This document shows positions 22,538-33,066 of a stretch of 64,000 bases of DNA, one piece after another. The translations under genes were made by a program, and so were the position numbers. The first letter of the stretch is position 1. Every line of letters starts with the position of its first letter. Under the pieces are notes generated by a model. That model made no database searches and had not been told where the DNA came from. It saw only the letters and a program-made list of their open reading frames with translations. Origin of the DNA: Amorphophallus konjac (lineage: Eukaryota; Streptophyta; Magnoliopsida; Alismatales; Araceae). The DNA is taken from the NCBI GenBank assembly GCA_022559845.1, contig CM040123.1, positions 315,003,933-315,067,932 of the forward strand. Reading direction: 5' to 3'.

Positions 22538-22869
22538 GTAGTTCGGATGAGGACGTGCGCTCCGATGGGGACGGGAACGAGTGATTCCAGGAGCGACCCA
22601 TTTAGAATTTATGTTACAGTCAAGTTAGATTAGTTGTTGAGTTGTTAGCTAGAGTTGGTATATGTATTTTCCGTTAATAAGTTAGAAGTCCACAAGGAGT
22701 CGGGTGTAATTAAATACTTTCTCTTATTATTATCAATAAAGTTGGGTTAATTGTTTTCTTTATTATTAGCTTGGTGGTTTAGTCTCTTGTGGCAATGTAT
22801 GCTCTGATTGACATGAATGATATAAACTGCTACGTTCCGATCTTCCGCGTCGGGGCGTGACAGTTTTTG

Positions 22870-22881
22870 TGGTATCAGAGC
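22870..22881 (+). other. Primer binding site of gypsy element A
   Basis: TGGTATCAGAGC lies 7 nt after the LTR end at 22862 and is complementary to initiator tRNA-Met. Confidence 0.92.
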
Positions 22882-23067
22882 CTAGGTTTTCTTTAGACCC
22901 TAGGTTGCTAGTAGTGTTATAGAACCTTTAACATGAGTGAAGTCAGAATCCGACCCAGTGAGTTGGGTAGAGACTTGGGATAAGATTAGTTAATTAATTA
23001 ACTACAAGAAGATAGATTCATTAGAACGTTCTAAATCATTTCTTTTATGCTGTAGGAATTTCCCGTG

Positions 23068-24392
23068 ATGGCGGCAGAACGCGCTCAATGGCGAGACATG
23101 CAACGTACCGTGCAGGGCCTGACCCAGGCCTTACAACAAGTAGCCCAAGGCGGCGGATAGCAATGAGCAGGCAATCTATATCGGAACTTTTAAGGCATGA
23201 ATCCCCCACGTTTCAGTGGATCTCCGGACCCAGATGAGGCCGAGAACTGGTTGAAGGAGACAGAGAGGATCTCAGGGTTATGCAATGCGGAGATCAGGAA
23301 CGCGTCCTGTTTGCGACTTTCTAGTTAGAACGTGATGCTCGTGCTTGGTGGGAAGCCGTGGAAGCCACGCTTGGGAATAGGCGTGCCACGTGGAACGAGT
23401 TCAAAGAGTTTTTCAATAGCAAGTATTTTTCAGATCGGGTGTAGGAGAAGAAAGCGGTCGAGTTCGCTGCTTTGAAACAAAGAAACTTGTCGGTTGCAGA
23501 GTATGAAGCATAATTTTCCAGATTGTGTAAGTATGCCCCACAATTGGTATCCACTGAGAAAATGAAGGCTAAAAGATTTCTAAATGGTCTGAAGCTTCAG
23601 TACATCAATCAATTGGCACCCTTGGAAATTCATATCTATGCTGAGATTGTAAGGAAAGCACAAGTTTTGGAGGACACGATGGAAATGACTGACCGAATAA
23701 GAGGTCGGGATAAGAAGAAGGAACAGACTACCAGTTCCGGGAACTTTAAACCCGATAATGGTCAGAAGAGGCCCAATGGCGGGCCGAGTTTTTCTAAAAG
23801 CAAGAAATCCAGGGAAGGTGAGAAGAAAGTTGGACCAGCTGTGCCGTCCAAGGCAGTTTGCAAGTATTGTGACCGTCCAGGTCACAAGATGGAAGAATGT
23901 TGGCGCAAGTTAGGCGCTTGTTTGAGGTGTGGTAGTAGGGACCATCGAATTCTAGAATGTCCCCTTATTAATGAACCGGCAGCATCTGATAAGTTGCAAG
24001 GAAGTTTCAAGCGGCAAGGCAGGCTCCAAGCCCACCAGGAGGCAGAGACTGAGACCCCGGCTACCGAGGAAGGAGGTATTGTCGAAAGTACTCTTACTAT
24101 TCTTTCCAAGCCAGCATTCATACTTTTCGACACTGGAGCCACTCATTCTTTTATATCTCTGAAATTTGCTAAGACTTTATCTGTGGAACCGGTGTTATTG
24201 GACTCTCATCTTATGATATCCACCCCTATTGGTTTGGGATCCGAGATTAAACATTACTATCCTTCCAGTAAGGTTTTGATAAATGGTTGTAATTTGTCTG
24301 CCGATCTAGTATGCATGAAGATGAAAGATTATGACGTAATCTTAGGGACTGATTGGTTATCTAAGCATGGTGCTAGTGTTCATTGTAAGTAA
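23068..24392 (+). pseudogene. gag: gag and protease of gypsy element A
   Basis: The ATG at 23068 starts MAAERAQWRDMQRTVQG. Early stops and at least one frameshift break the first part (stops near 23156, a TAG near 23442 and a TAA near 23511). From 23523 the frame is open. It covers the end of the gag domain, a basic linker, two CCHC zinc knuckles (CKYCDRPGHKMEEC and CLRCGSRDHRILEC, about 23860-23960) and the retropepsin motif LFDTGATHSFIS (about 24125). It ends at a TAA at 24390-24392 where the relatives would have Gln. Two knuckles instead of one is common in this lineage. Gag would package RNA and the protease would cleave the polyprotein. Confidence 0.88.
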
Positions 24393-25253
24393 GGAGTAGT
24401 GTCTTTCCCTGGACGTCCTCAGCTTTCTTTCTCTGGCTCTAGGCTATCCAAGTCCGTGCCGCTCATTTCGACACTTCGGGCGGATAAGTTGTTAAGAAAG
24501 GGATGTCCAGCATTCGTGTCTTTGATTTCTTTAACTAATAAGGAGAAAGTGGAGTTGAAGGATATCCCTGTTATTCAAGACTTTCTGGAGGTGTTTCCAG
24601 ATGAATTACCAGGTCTTCCCCCTGAAAGGGAGGTGGTTTTCTCTATTGATCTGATTCCTGGCGCCTCACCTGTTTCGAGAGCCCCCTATCGTATGTCCCC
24701 TGCTGAGTTAAGAGAACTGAAGGTTCAGTTGTTAGACTTGCTAGAGAGAGGGTTCATTCATCCGAGTACTTCCCCATGGGGTGCTCCTGTTCTTTTTGTA
24801 AGGAAGAAAGATGGTTCTTTGAGGCTGTGTATTGATTATCGTTAGTTGAATCAACTCACCATGAAGAACAAGTACCTATTACCAAGGATCGATGAGTTAT
24901 TTGATCAGATATCTGGAGCCCAGTACTTCTCAAAGATCGATCTCAGATCTGGGTATCATCAGTTGAGGATAAAAGATGAAGATATTTTTAAGACGGCATT
25001 CCGTAGCAGGTACGGGCATTTTAAATTTATGGTGATGCCGTTTGGACTAACTAATGCTCCTACAGCTTTTATGCAGCTAATGAATAGTGTGTTCCGGCCC
25101 TACTTGGATCAGTGGGTCGTGGTATTTATCGATGATATTCTGATATATTCAAGGAGCAAGGAGGAACATGAAAGGCACTTGAGAATGGCATTACAAATAT
25201 TAAAGGATCATCAGCTATACACCAAGTTTAGTAAATGCGAGTTCTGGTTATAA
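24393..25253 (+). pseudogene. pol: Reverse transcriptase of gypsy element A
   Basis: A typical Ty3-gypsy RT split by one stop. The first part (to 24845) holds [19 protein letters not shown] and [17 protein letters not shown] at 24843-24845 replaces the usual Gln of the RQLN motif. The second part has [30 protein letters not shown] and the catalytic FIDDILIYS with its Asp pair at 25131-25136. The usual YVDD reads FIDD, which is normal for plant gypsy elements. Another stop (TAA, 25251-25253) follows FWL where Gln is expected. The domain length is complete. Confidence 0.9.
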
Positions 25254-25905
25254 GAGGTATCTTTTCTGGGGCACATTATTTCTAAAGAGGGAATCGCAGT
25301 AGACCCTTCCAAAGTTGAGGCTGTACGTAATTGGGAAAGACCTGTGAATGTAACTGAGATCATAAGTTTCTTAGACTTAGCAGGCAATTATCGAAGGTTC
25401 ATTAAGGATTTCTCCAAGATTGCAATGTCTTTGACAAGGTTAACTCGTAAGGAGAATTGTTTTGAGTGGACTGACGATTGTGAGAAGAGTTTTCAGACTT
25501 TGAATGGGTGTTTGACCACTGTCCCAGTTTTGGCCTTGCCCTTAGGTGAAGGAGGTTTTGAAGTTTACACCGATTCTTCAGGAATTGGTTTGGGTTGCGT
25601 ATTGATGCAGCGAGGGAGGGTGATAGCTTATTCCTCCAGATAATTAAGAAAACATGAAGAGAATTATCATGTTCATGATCTGGAGTTAGCAGCTGTTATG
25701 TTTGCTCTTAAGATATGGAGGCATTATCTTTATAGAGAAACTTTCACCGTGTACTCAGACCATAAGAGCTAAAAATATCTATTTTCTCAAAAGGAATTGA
25801 ATATGAGACAGAGAAGGTGGCTAGAGTACTTAAAGGATTTCGACTTCTGCATTGAATATCATCCTGGAAAAAGGAATATTGTAGTAGACGCTTTGAGCAG
25901 GAAGC
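25254..25905 (+). pseudogene. pol: RNase H of gypsy element A
   Basis: After the RT thumb (FLGHIIS ... VAVDP region) comes the RNase H signature [16 protein letters not shown] (about 25560-25610), then [19 protein letters not shown] and a YSDHKS stretch. Stops interrupt at about 25642 (TAA at a Gln position) and about 25769 (TAA where Leu is expected). The domain ends in the tail YHPGKRNIVVDALSRK (about 25858-25905). Confidence 0.85.
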
Positions 25906-27460
25906 CGACAGCTAGATTAGCCAGTTTGATGCTTCAAGAGTGGAAGTTGTTAGAACAGTTTGCCAATCTAGATATTACAGAAAAGGAAGATCGAATCTTG
26001 GTAGCTCATGTCCAGCTTCGTTCAGAATTACTAGCAAAATTTAAGCAGTCACAGGATAATGACCCAGTGCTAGTTGAAATTAAAGAACAGATGGATAGTC
26101 GACCAGATTTTATGTTAGCTATTGATGGGAGATTGTTGTTTCGAGGGAGAACATGTGTCCCTGACTCCACGGAGATAAAGAAGAAGATTCTTGAAGAAGC
26201 GCACAGATCTAAGTATACTATACATCCAGGAGTTACAAAGATGTACAGAGATTTGAAGAGAACTTTTTGGTGGCCGAACATGAAGAGAGAAGTGGCCGAT
26301 TTTGTGAGCAGGTGTTTAGTATGTCAACAAGTAAAAGCAGAGTATTTTAGGCATGCTAGGAAATTAAAGCCTCTTGAAATACCACAATGGAAGTGGGAAA
26401 GTGTCGGTATAGATTTTATTATGGGTTTACCCCGAACACGAGGAGGCCTTGATGGAATTTGGGTGATCATTGACCGACTAACAAAATCCACACACTTTTT
26501 GCCTATTAAGTCAAAGTGGATTGTAGATGTTTTGGCTGCCATGTATATGAAGGAAATAATAAGATTACATGGAGTGCCTGTATCCATCATATCTGACAGA
26601 GACCCAAGGTTTACATCTCACTTTTGGAAAGGACTACAAGCATCATTAGGCACTCGTTTGAACTTTAGTACCACTTTTCACCCTCAGACTGACGGGCAGA
26701 CTGAAAGAGTAAACCAGATTGTTGAAGACATGTTGAGAGCCTACGTAATTGATTTTGGAGGCAGTTGGCATGAACACTTACCTTTGATTGAGTTTGCATA
26801 CAATAATAGTTACCAATCCAGCATTCAGATGGCACCGTTTGAAGCTTTGTATGGTAGGAGTTGTAGATCCCCTCTTTGTTGGGAAAAAATTGACGAAAAG
26901 TAATGGCTCGGGCCAGATCTTATCTCAGAATCATCCAAGTTATCAGAGACCGTTTAAGAGTCGCTCAGTCCAGACAAAAGAGTTATGCAGATAATAGAAG
27001 AAGGGAGTTAGAATTTTAGATTGGAGAACACGTATTTCTGAAAATCTCACCATCAAGAGGAATTAGAAGATTTGGAATTCGAGGCAAGTTAAGTCCAAGG
27101 TTCGTTGGGCCATTTGAAATCTTAGAGAGGATAGGCGAAGTTGCCTATAGATTAGCCTTACCACCACAGTTAGCAGGCATTCACAATGTGTTTCATGTAT
27201 CTATGCTTCGGAAGTATGTGTATGACCCTTCACACATTATCCAGTATGCTGATTTGGAATTGAAGAAAGACTTATCTTATGAAGAAAAGCCTATCAAGAT
27301 ATTGGACTTCAAGCAACAGCAACTCAGGAATCAATCTATTGCGATGGTCAAGGTCCAGTGGAGTCGGCGTGGAGGAGAGGAAGCAACATGGGAGTCGAGG
27401 ATGCAATCAAGAAATTATATCCCGAATTGTTTTGAGGTTGGTTGTTATCAGATTCGGTGA
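25906..27460 (+). pseudogene. pol: Integrase and chromodomain of gypsy element A
   Basis: The HHCC zinc domain lies at about 26200-26330 (YTIHPGVTKMYRDL ... CLVCQQVK). The catalytic core follows, with VGIDFIMGLPRTRGG (first Asp, about 26405), IISDRDPRFTSHFW (second Asp, about 26595) and HPQTDGQTERVNQ (Glu, about 26700). A TAA at about 26901 and a TAG at about 27017, both at Gln positions, break the frame. The C-terminus includes [16 protein letters not shown] and a chromodomain-like VKVQWSRRG ... EATWES region (about 27290-27420), then a frameshift near 27400. The chromodomain marks a chromovirus that targets heterochromatin. Confidence 0.88.
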
Positions 27461-27480
27461 ATTTAGGGACCAAATTCCTT

Positions 27481-27494
27481 AAAGAGGGGGAGGG
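27481..27494 (+). other. Polypurine tract of gypsy element A
   Basis: AAAGAGGGGGAGGG lies directly before the 3' LTR. Confidence 0.88.
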
Positions 27495-30242
27495 TGTAGC
27501 ATCCTGCATTTTTATTATAATAATTCCATATAAGTTAATTATTTATTGGCTCAACTTCTAATGAAATTATTAAAAATCTAGAAAATATATATATCTAGTG
27601 TAAAATTGAATTTGTAATAACTTTGTCTTCAGGTAAGAGCCCAAAATAAAATTCGTGAAGACCCAACTTCACATTTTTAGCCGTTTTTCGTGGGTTAGAA
27701 GACCTAGTTTAACCATCGCAATTTAGGTCCAATTCAAGCCCATTTGTGCTCCAATTCGAGCCAAACCCTAGCCCATTGATAGGTCCTTATTTTCTCTTCG
27801 AAAACCCTAAGTCTAGATGTTTCTACTGGCGGCGACGGCGGTGGATTAGAACCCCATCCGAGTTTTTCGTCGGAGTTTCTTCTTTGGACTCTTCAACCTA
27901 ATTCGATCGCTAGGAGTCTCTATAGGTCCTATTTATTGAGCGCTTTCGACGCTCTAGAACCCTATTTGCACCAGCGGCGGGTGGCGTAGCTGATCGTGAC
28001 TGGACAGGAGAGAATTTGGGCGTTCTAGGAGCGGTACCTAGAGTTCCGGCGACCCTTCCTTTCATCTTTCTTTCCTTCAAGCAAAGGTAGGTGTCTCTCA
28101 GGCCAAATGAAAATCTAATGATACCATCTTGTTTATCTTCCTGAGCTCTTTCTTTTGATACCTAATTGCCTAATTTTCGTACACCATGTTGGTCTAATTT
28201 CATATTTTACTCCGAGATATATAAAAAGGGTAACTTTCATGTTAACTAGTCTAATGTTGAGTTTAATCATTTTAGATCTTAATCAAAGCATGCTATCTTG
28301 TACGATTTTTAATGCTCTTTCGAACGGTGGTATTTTCCTTAAACTCTGTTCACTCTCTCGTGAGAAATCGGTGTTTTTATCATGGTATGTCGAGGTTCGC
28401 CGTTGGCGGGACTCGGATTGATCTGATGGTTCTTCCAGTGACCGTTAGAACTTTGACGGCCGCACGATAAATCGTCACCTAAGCCTGACGGCCTCACGAC
28501 AGACCGTCACATGCCCTTGTGTTTTAAAATTTTAAGATTTTTATCTATTTATTTTTTGATACATAACGCACCTACTATAGACCGTTACATGCTTGTAACG
28601 CCCCTTATATGGACAGTCATGTTCTTTTGGTAGGGTGTTTTAAACTCTAATTCATGCGTTTTTAACCAGGAACTTGCTATGTTTTAGTACGACATCTTGA
28701 TCTATACCAACACAGAACGTAATGATAATCTAGTATCATGATCATAAACATTAAATTTTTATTCTCTACATGAAAGTTGATAGATAATCTTAAGATGAAT
28801 GATCATATGAAATTTGATTAAAACCCTTATTACTTGTATAAATTCTGATCCATGCTAGATGTATATTGATCTTGGCATTTTTTTGTTTTACAGTCATTCC
28901 ACTCCGGTGGGATTGACTGACCACACCATCTTGGTTTTCCGTGTTTGTTTAAGCCTCAATTCTTGTAATAGATGAGACTCTCCGCCGGATATTCCTTCCG
29001 TCGGACTAGGACCACTATTATGAGACCTCCGTAAGACCCCGTGAGCCTGGGATTCTCACCAGGACGCCGGACAGGTTGTACCCCAAAGACCTGAACCCAT
29101 AAATGTGGTTTAAATCGTGTATTGGGCTAGTCCAAACTGGACTGATCTGTGAACTGTAACGGCCCAAGGTTGGACCGTCACGTCACCGTAACGGACTAAA
29201 GTCAGACCGTCACGTTCCTATAGCGGCGCAATTATCGACCACCACAGGTAAGATATTTCATATGTTTCCCTTGATTTATTATCATGTAGCAGTCATCAAG
29301 GTTGGCCTTGAACTGTGAAATCGTGCGTGATCCTTGTTTGCATCCTTGTCTTTCTACCTAATGTTCATTCCAACGATGTTGGAATTTCTCTCAATCATAG
29401 AAGTAAGTTCGTGAGCTTAAACCTTGGAACTCTTGGCCATTTAATGTGATGAATGTCTAGACTAGGATCTAGGATCCAACCCTTCAACACCAACGCATCA
29501 TAAAGGGCCCGGTCTGGTCCTGGGAGGAGCGTCCGAAAGTACTTGTATCCCGGGGAGTTTGTAATGACAAGGTGTGGCATTGCACCGAAGTGCATGACTA
29601 GTGTGATTGGTCTGAGACATTCCACTTTTACTCAATTACTTGAAATTCCTGCGTGACATGATATGTGTGCTTATTATGGCTAATTCCCTTTATCATTTTC
29701 GTGCAATTTCAGAAAAGTTCTTGCTATATCTTGCGGTTACTCTTTACTTGAAAGTTCATATTCTTTTTCTATCTATCTTTTGTCATTATTTATCATTACT
29801 TTTGTTGCAATGTTATTCCTAATTGAATGGTTAATTACTTTAATTATGCCTGATGATAGAGATAGAGATATAAAATCCTACTAAGCTTTGCTCACCCCTA
29901 CTTTCCAATCCTTTTCAGGTAGTTCGGATGAGGATGTGTGCTCCGATGGGGACGGGAACGAGTGATTCCAGAGCGAGCCATTTAGAATTTGTGTTCCAGT
30001 CAAGTTAGATTAGTTGTTGAGTTGTTAGCTAGAGTTGGTATATGTATTTTCCGTTAATAAGTTAGAAGTCCACAAGGAGTCGGGTGTAATTAAATACTTT
30101 CTCTTATTATTATCAATAAAGTTGGGTTAATTGTTTTCTTTATTATTAGCTTGGTGGTTTAGTCTCTTGTGGCAATGTATGCTGTGATTGACATGAATGA
30201 TATAAACTGCTACGTTCCGATCTTCCGCGTCGGGGCATGACA
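27495..30242 (+). repeat. 3' LTR of gypsy element A
   Basis: Partner of 20120-22862 with the same ends, dyads and splice-like sites (28087, 29918). Differences are scattered substitutions and small indels, so the insertion is not brand new. The final G-to-A change turns GGGGCGTGACA into GGGGCATGACA. Confidence 0.94.
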
Positions 30243-30594
30243 GCAGGATTTAACATGCTCACAAACTGTTAACACCCATGGTAAGCTTCCATTTGCATTC
30301 CTATGGTTATCTTGGTCTTAATGCATTGATATGGTTTTTGCGTTGTTTCATGTATCTTGGACTTGGGTCTATTTGGTTCCTTAATGGTCCGTTGTTTAGT
30401 GAGCTTCATGATGCATCATGCTCATTTCGATTCCCATTCCTTCTTGCAAGATCTGATTTGATTTGATATTTTTAGACCCCCCAATTGCATGTCCTTCTAT
30501 TGGCATATCATGTTTTAATCATAGGGGTTTGATCTTGGTTGAAGGCTTTAGGCCTTTCATTTTGATTTAATTGAGTTTTCATTTCTGTCAGGTA

Positions 30595-30905
30595 AAGTGT
30601 CGACTTAAGGGTCAACACTTACTTTGTTCTGTTCTATCTGCTACGTGGTTTCATTTGTCCAGACAGAAAGTGTCGACTCCTAGAGTCGACACTTTCTGGC
30701 CAGCCTGCTGGCTGGACACTTCTGGCTGCAAGTGTCGCCTCCTAGAGTCGACACTTACAGGCCGGAGGTCTGTTTTCAAAGAAAATAGAACCTCTAGTGA
30801 AAAGTGTCGACCCAATGAGTCGACACTTTCACCCAGGTCCTATTTTTATATAACGGGACAGTAGATGCTGAGAAATGTGTCGACCCCAAGGGTCGACACT
30901 TTCTC
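30595..30905 (+). repeat. Five AAGTGTCGAC dyads in the Copia C 5' LTR
   Basis: Facing half-sites AAGTGTCGAC and GTCGACACTT lie 6-8 bp apart, five times, about 70 bp apart. The 3' LTR keeps the same five dyads at 38372-38682. Mismatches differ between the two LTRs, for example the third unit here is GTCGCC. The cluster is upstream of the presumed promoter. Confidence 0.88.
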
Positions 30906-30981
30906 TGGGGGACCCAAAACTGGTTTGCCGGATTAATTTCGAACTCCGGTTTCTTAGGTCCGATTAGCTTGCTCTTTTACC

Positions 30982-31548
30982 TAGGGATGTAAATGGATCG
31001 GATTCGGCTCGGGTAGGCCAATACCATACCCTATCCGTGAAAATTTTATAAATACCATACCCAAATAATACCCTATTATTTTGACTGGTATGGATACGGG
31101 TATATCCGTCACGGATATGGATATATCCACGGATATCTGTATCCGTCCATAAAGCACGAGTCTACGTCAACCTCCAAGAAAATGTGAGATTTATGAGACT
31201 TAGAAAAATAGAAATTCGGTCAATTCTTTCCTTTCTAAAATAATTTTTATGTTTAATAAAAACGTCTTTACAATTTAGCAAGAAGTCCAAACTCACAAAC
31301 TCAACATGACGAACAACGGGTTAAGTTCATATCAAATCATAGGCCGAACATGCACGATAAGTTATTAAGAGCGGGTTCGGATCGGATATGGATTCGGGTG
31401 CACTAAATCCATACCCTATCCGAATATGAAACGGGTATTTTAAACATATCCGAACCCGAATCCATATCCGTTTATTCGGGTATTACCCTACCCATCACGG
31501 GTCGGGTGATGCGGGTAATCGGATTTACGGATATTTTTGACATCCCTA
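30982..31548 (+). mobile_element. Non-autonomous hAT element (567 bp)
   Basis: Ends are TAGGGATGTAAAT and TTTTTGACATCCCTA (short imperfect terminal inverted repeats beginning TAGGGATGT), flanked by the 8-bp TSD CTTTTACC (30974-30981, 31549-31556). It is absent from the 3' LTR of Copia C at the matching site (about 38755). Inside are many GGATACGG/GGATATGG-type repeats, usual for plant hAT miniatures. There is no transposase. Confidence 0.9.
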
Positions 31549-32427
31549 CTTTTACCCCATTATCCCTAGGGTTTCTACCCTTGGTTAGGTGTGGTTTTGA
31601 GAGGGCCTAAGCATGGGTTTTATGGTCTCTTATTGTTGTTTTCTCTTGGGTATATAGCAGCTACGATTTCCATCGGATAAAACTCCTTGAGCTGATATTC
31701 TTCTATCTGTTGCAGAAGGAGAAGGAAGGGCGTCGCACCCTGGTGGAGGAGGACGTAGAACCTGCTGTCAAGGCCATCCACGAGCCCTAGCTGAAATCTG
31801 AAGGCTCCTCCTGGCGCAGTATCTTAATTTGCTGTCTTGGGCATCCTATTTCACAAGGCTAAGTTCTTCCCACTCCGTGGTTAAATCTCCCAACGCACCC
31901 TACCTCCCTATCTATGTGTTTTACTGAAGATCTGAGAGAGACTCCTTCATTTCCATGTTTTAATGAGCATATGTTAAAGTTTCGATTGGGTGTTGTTGCA
32001 TCCTATTGAGGTCTCTTACATATATTGCTGCGATTCCAGCCTTCCAAGAAAGTACAACAAGGGAAAAATAGTGAGACCGGCCACAAAGGGAGAGGAGAGA
32101 GAGCTTCGAGAGATTCATCACTTTCTGATGTTTGTAGGTGAGACTGGAGCTTGGACCTAACGGATATATCCTATACAAGCTACGAAAGTTCAGATAAGTC
32201 GGGATCTTCAAGAAGGAGGATCGGCTGCTCCATCCTACGATAATTTTAACTCCCTCCGAGCTGAACTTCAAGGAACATCTTCAAACAGCCATTGAAAAAT
32301 GAAGGGGATACAATCTACATCCTTTACCAATTTGTTTGTGATGGTTTTCTTGGTTTAAATCTTTGTGAGCATATATCGTATATCTTTGTGTTTGTTTCTG
32401 AACATTGAAATTTCATTATGTGTGGGC

Positions 32428-32665
32428 GGAGCTGCGTCTCCGCGTGGTCTAAGTGTCTGGGGTGTGATCCCCGAACGTGTATGTGTGTGTGTGTGTGCTG
32501 CGGTGGCAGCATGTTGGGGCTTATCCCCGTGTGTGGACATTGCTGCGGAAGCAGCGTGTGTGGTTGGAGTTCATCCCCGTGTTGCTACATTCTGTAGCGT
32601 GGAGTGAAGCCTCACCCGGTTGGGTAAGGGGTGGACGTAGGGAGCCCGTCGTGGTCCCGAACCAC
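32428..32665 (+). repeat. Series of short stem-loops in the Copia C 5' LTR leader
   Basis: Perfect short hairpins follow one another: GGAGCTGCGTCTCC (32428), GGGGTGTGATCCCC (32459), GCTGCGGTGGCAGC (32497), GGGGCTTATCCCC (32516), GCTGCGGAAGCAGC (32542), GCTACATTCTGTAGC (32584) and GTGGTCCCGAACCAC (32651). A (GT)n run sits at about 32477-32496. The series is preserved in the 3' LTR at about 39629-39866 and is analogous in place and form to that in Copia D. Confidence 0.75.
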
Positions 32666-33001
32666 CTTAAAAGCCTTGTGTCGTATGTGATTGCCTGTGT
32701 GATTGTCATTTCTTCTATCTCCTTTCACAAGTACACTATATAGGTTTTTAATTCACTACACTGTCACACACGGCTACCTTTGTCATCAGTGTTGAGCATA
32801 ATTCTCTTGATTGTTGCATTAACTATCCGCGTGAGATCGGAAAGTTTGAGAGAACATTGTAATCTCACTTGAGTTTTAGTTAATCAACGTAGTTATCTTT
32901 ACTTCAGTTGTAATTGGGTTAGAATGTTTTTAAAATCAACTATCTCGGCAAGGGGATAATTCAACCCCCCTTCTTGTCCGCCATCTCTCTGGGCCAACAA
33001 T

Positions 33002-33013
33002 TGGTATCAGAGC
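33002..33013 (+). other. Primer binding site of Copia C
   Basis: TGGTATCAGAGC lies 2 nt after the LTR end at 32999, in the same arrangement as in Copia D. Confidence 0.92.
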
Positions 33014-33066
33014 CTCGTCTCTGATTTTTTAGTCGACCTTGCGGTCGTAGAGTAAAGTTCTTTTCC

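Larger units (their letters stand above)
20120..22862 (+). repeat. 5' LTR of gypsy element A
   Basis: Starts TGTAGCATCC and ends GGGGCGTGACA. It includes a telobox-like AAACCCTAA (about 20389), TGACGG/CCGTCA dyads (about 21038-21245 and 21780-21840), a TATATAAAA run at 20842 and the lineage block at 22128-22220. Splice-like sites lie at 20711 and 22537. Confidence 0.94.
20120..30242 (+). mobile_element. Ty3-gypsy element A (Tekay-like, with chromodomain)
   Basis: A complete 10.1-kb insertion with TSD GCAGG (20115-20119, 30243-30247) inside the 5' LTR of Copia C. LTRs are 2,743 and 2,748 bp with some scattered differences. The order is PBS, gag with two CCHC knuckles, protease, RT, RNase H, integrase, chromodomain and PPT, the Ty3-gypsy order. 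At least nine in-frame stops and some frameshifts make it defective. Nearly all stops are TAA or TAG at Gln positions. Confidence 0.95.
19339..32999 (+). repeat. 5' LTR of Copia C, interrupted by gypsy A and a hAT element
   Basis: The LTR begins TGTTGGGTTC and ends CCAACA. The real LTR sequence is 19339-20119, 30248-30981 and 31557-32999, about 2,958 bp, and it matches 37228-40000 piece by piece. It has a GTCGAC dyad cluster (30595-30905), a possible TATA box (TATATAG, 31651) and a stem-loop series (32428-32665). A degenerate GGGTCGACCC site is at about 19589; the 3' LTR has the full dyad there. Confidence 0.9.

Noticed and set aside
24843..25253. Stop codons read as Gln (recoding)
   Set aside because: The pattern of TAA/TAG at Gln sites is better explained by C-to-T decay; frameshifts in the same element also show loss of function.
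22863..27494. Endogenous pararetrovirus
   Set aside because: The gag-protease-RT-RNase H-integrase-chromodomain order with LTRs, PBS, PPT and TSD identifies a Ty3-gypsy retrotransposon; no movement protein is seen.
30571..30864. 97-codon frame in the Copia C LTR and its copy at 38349
   Set aside because: Runs through the AAGTGTCGAC dyads, and the two LTR copies differ at positions set by the dyad mismatches; no sign of coding constraint.
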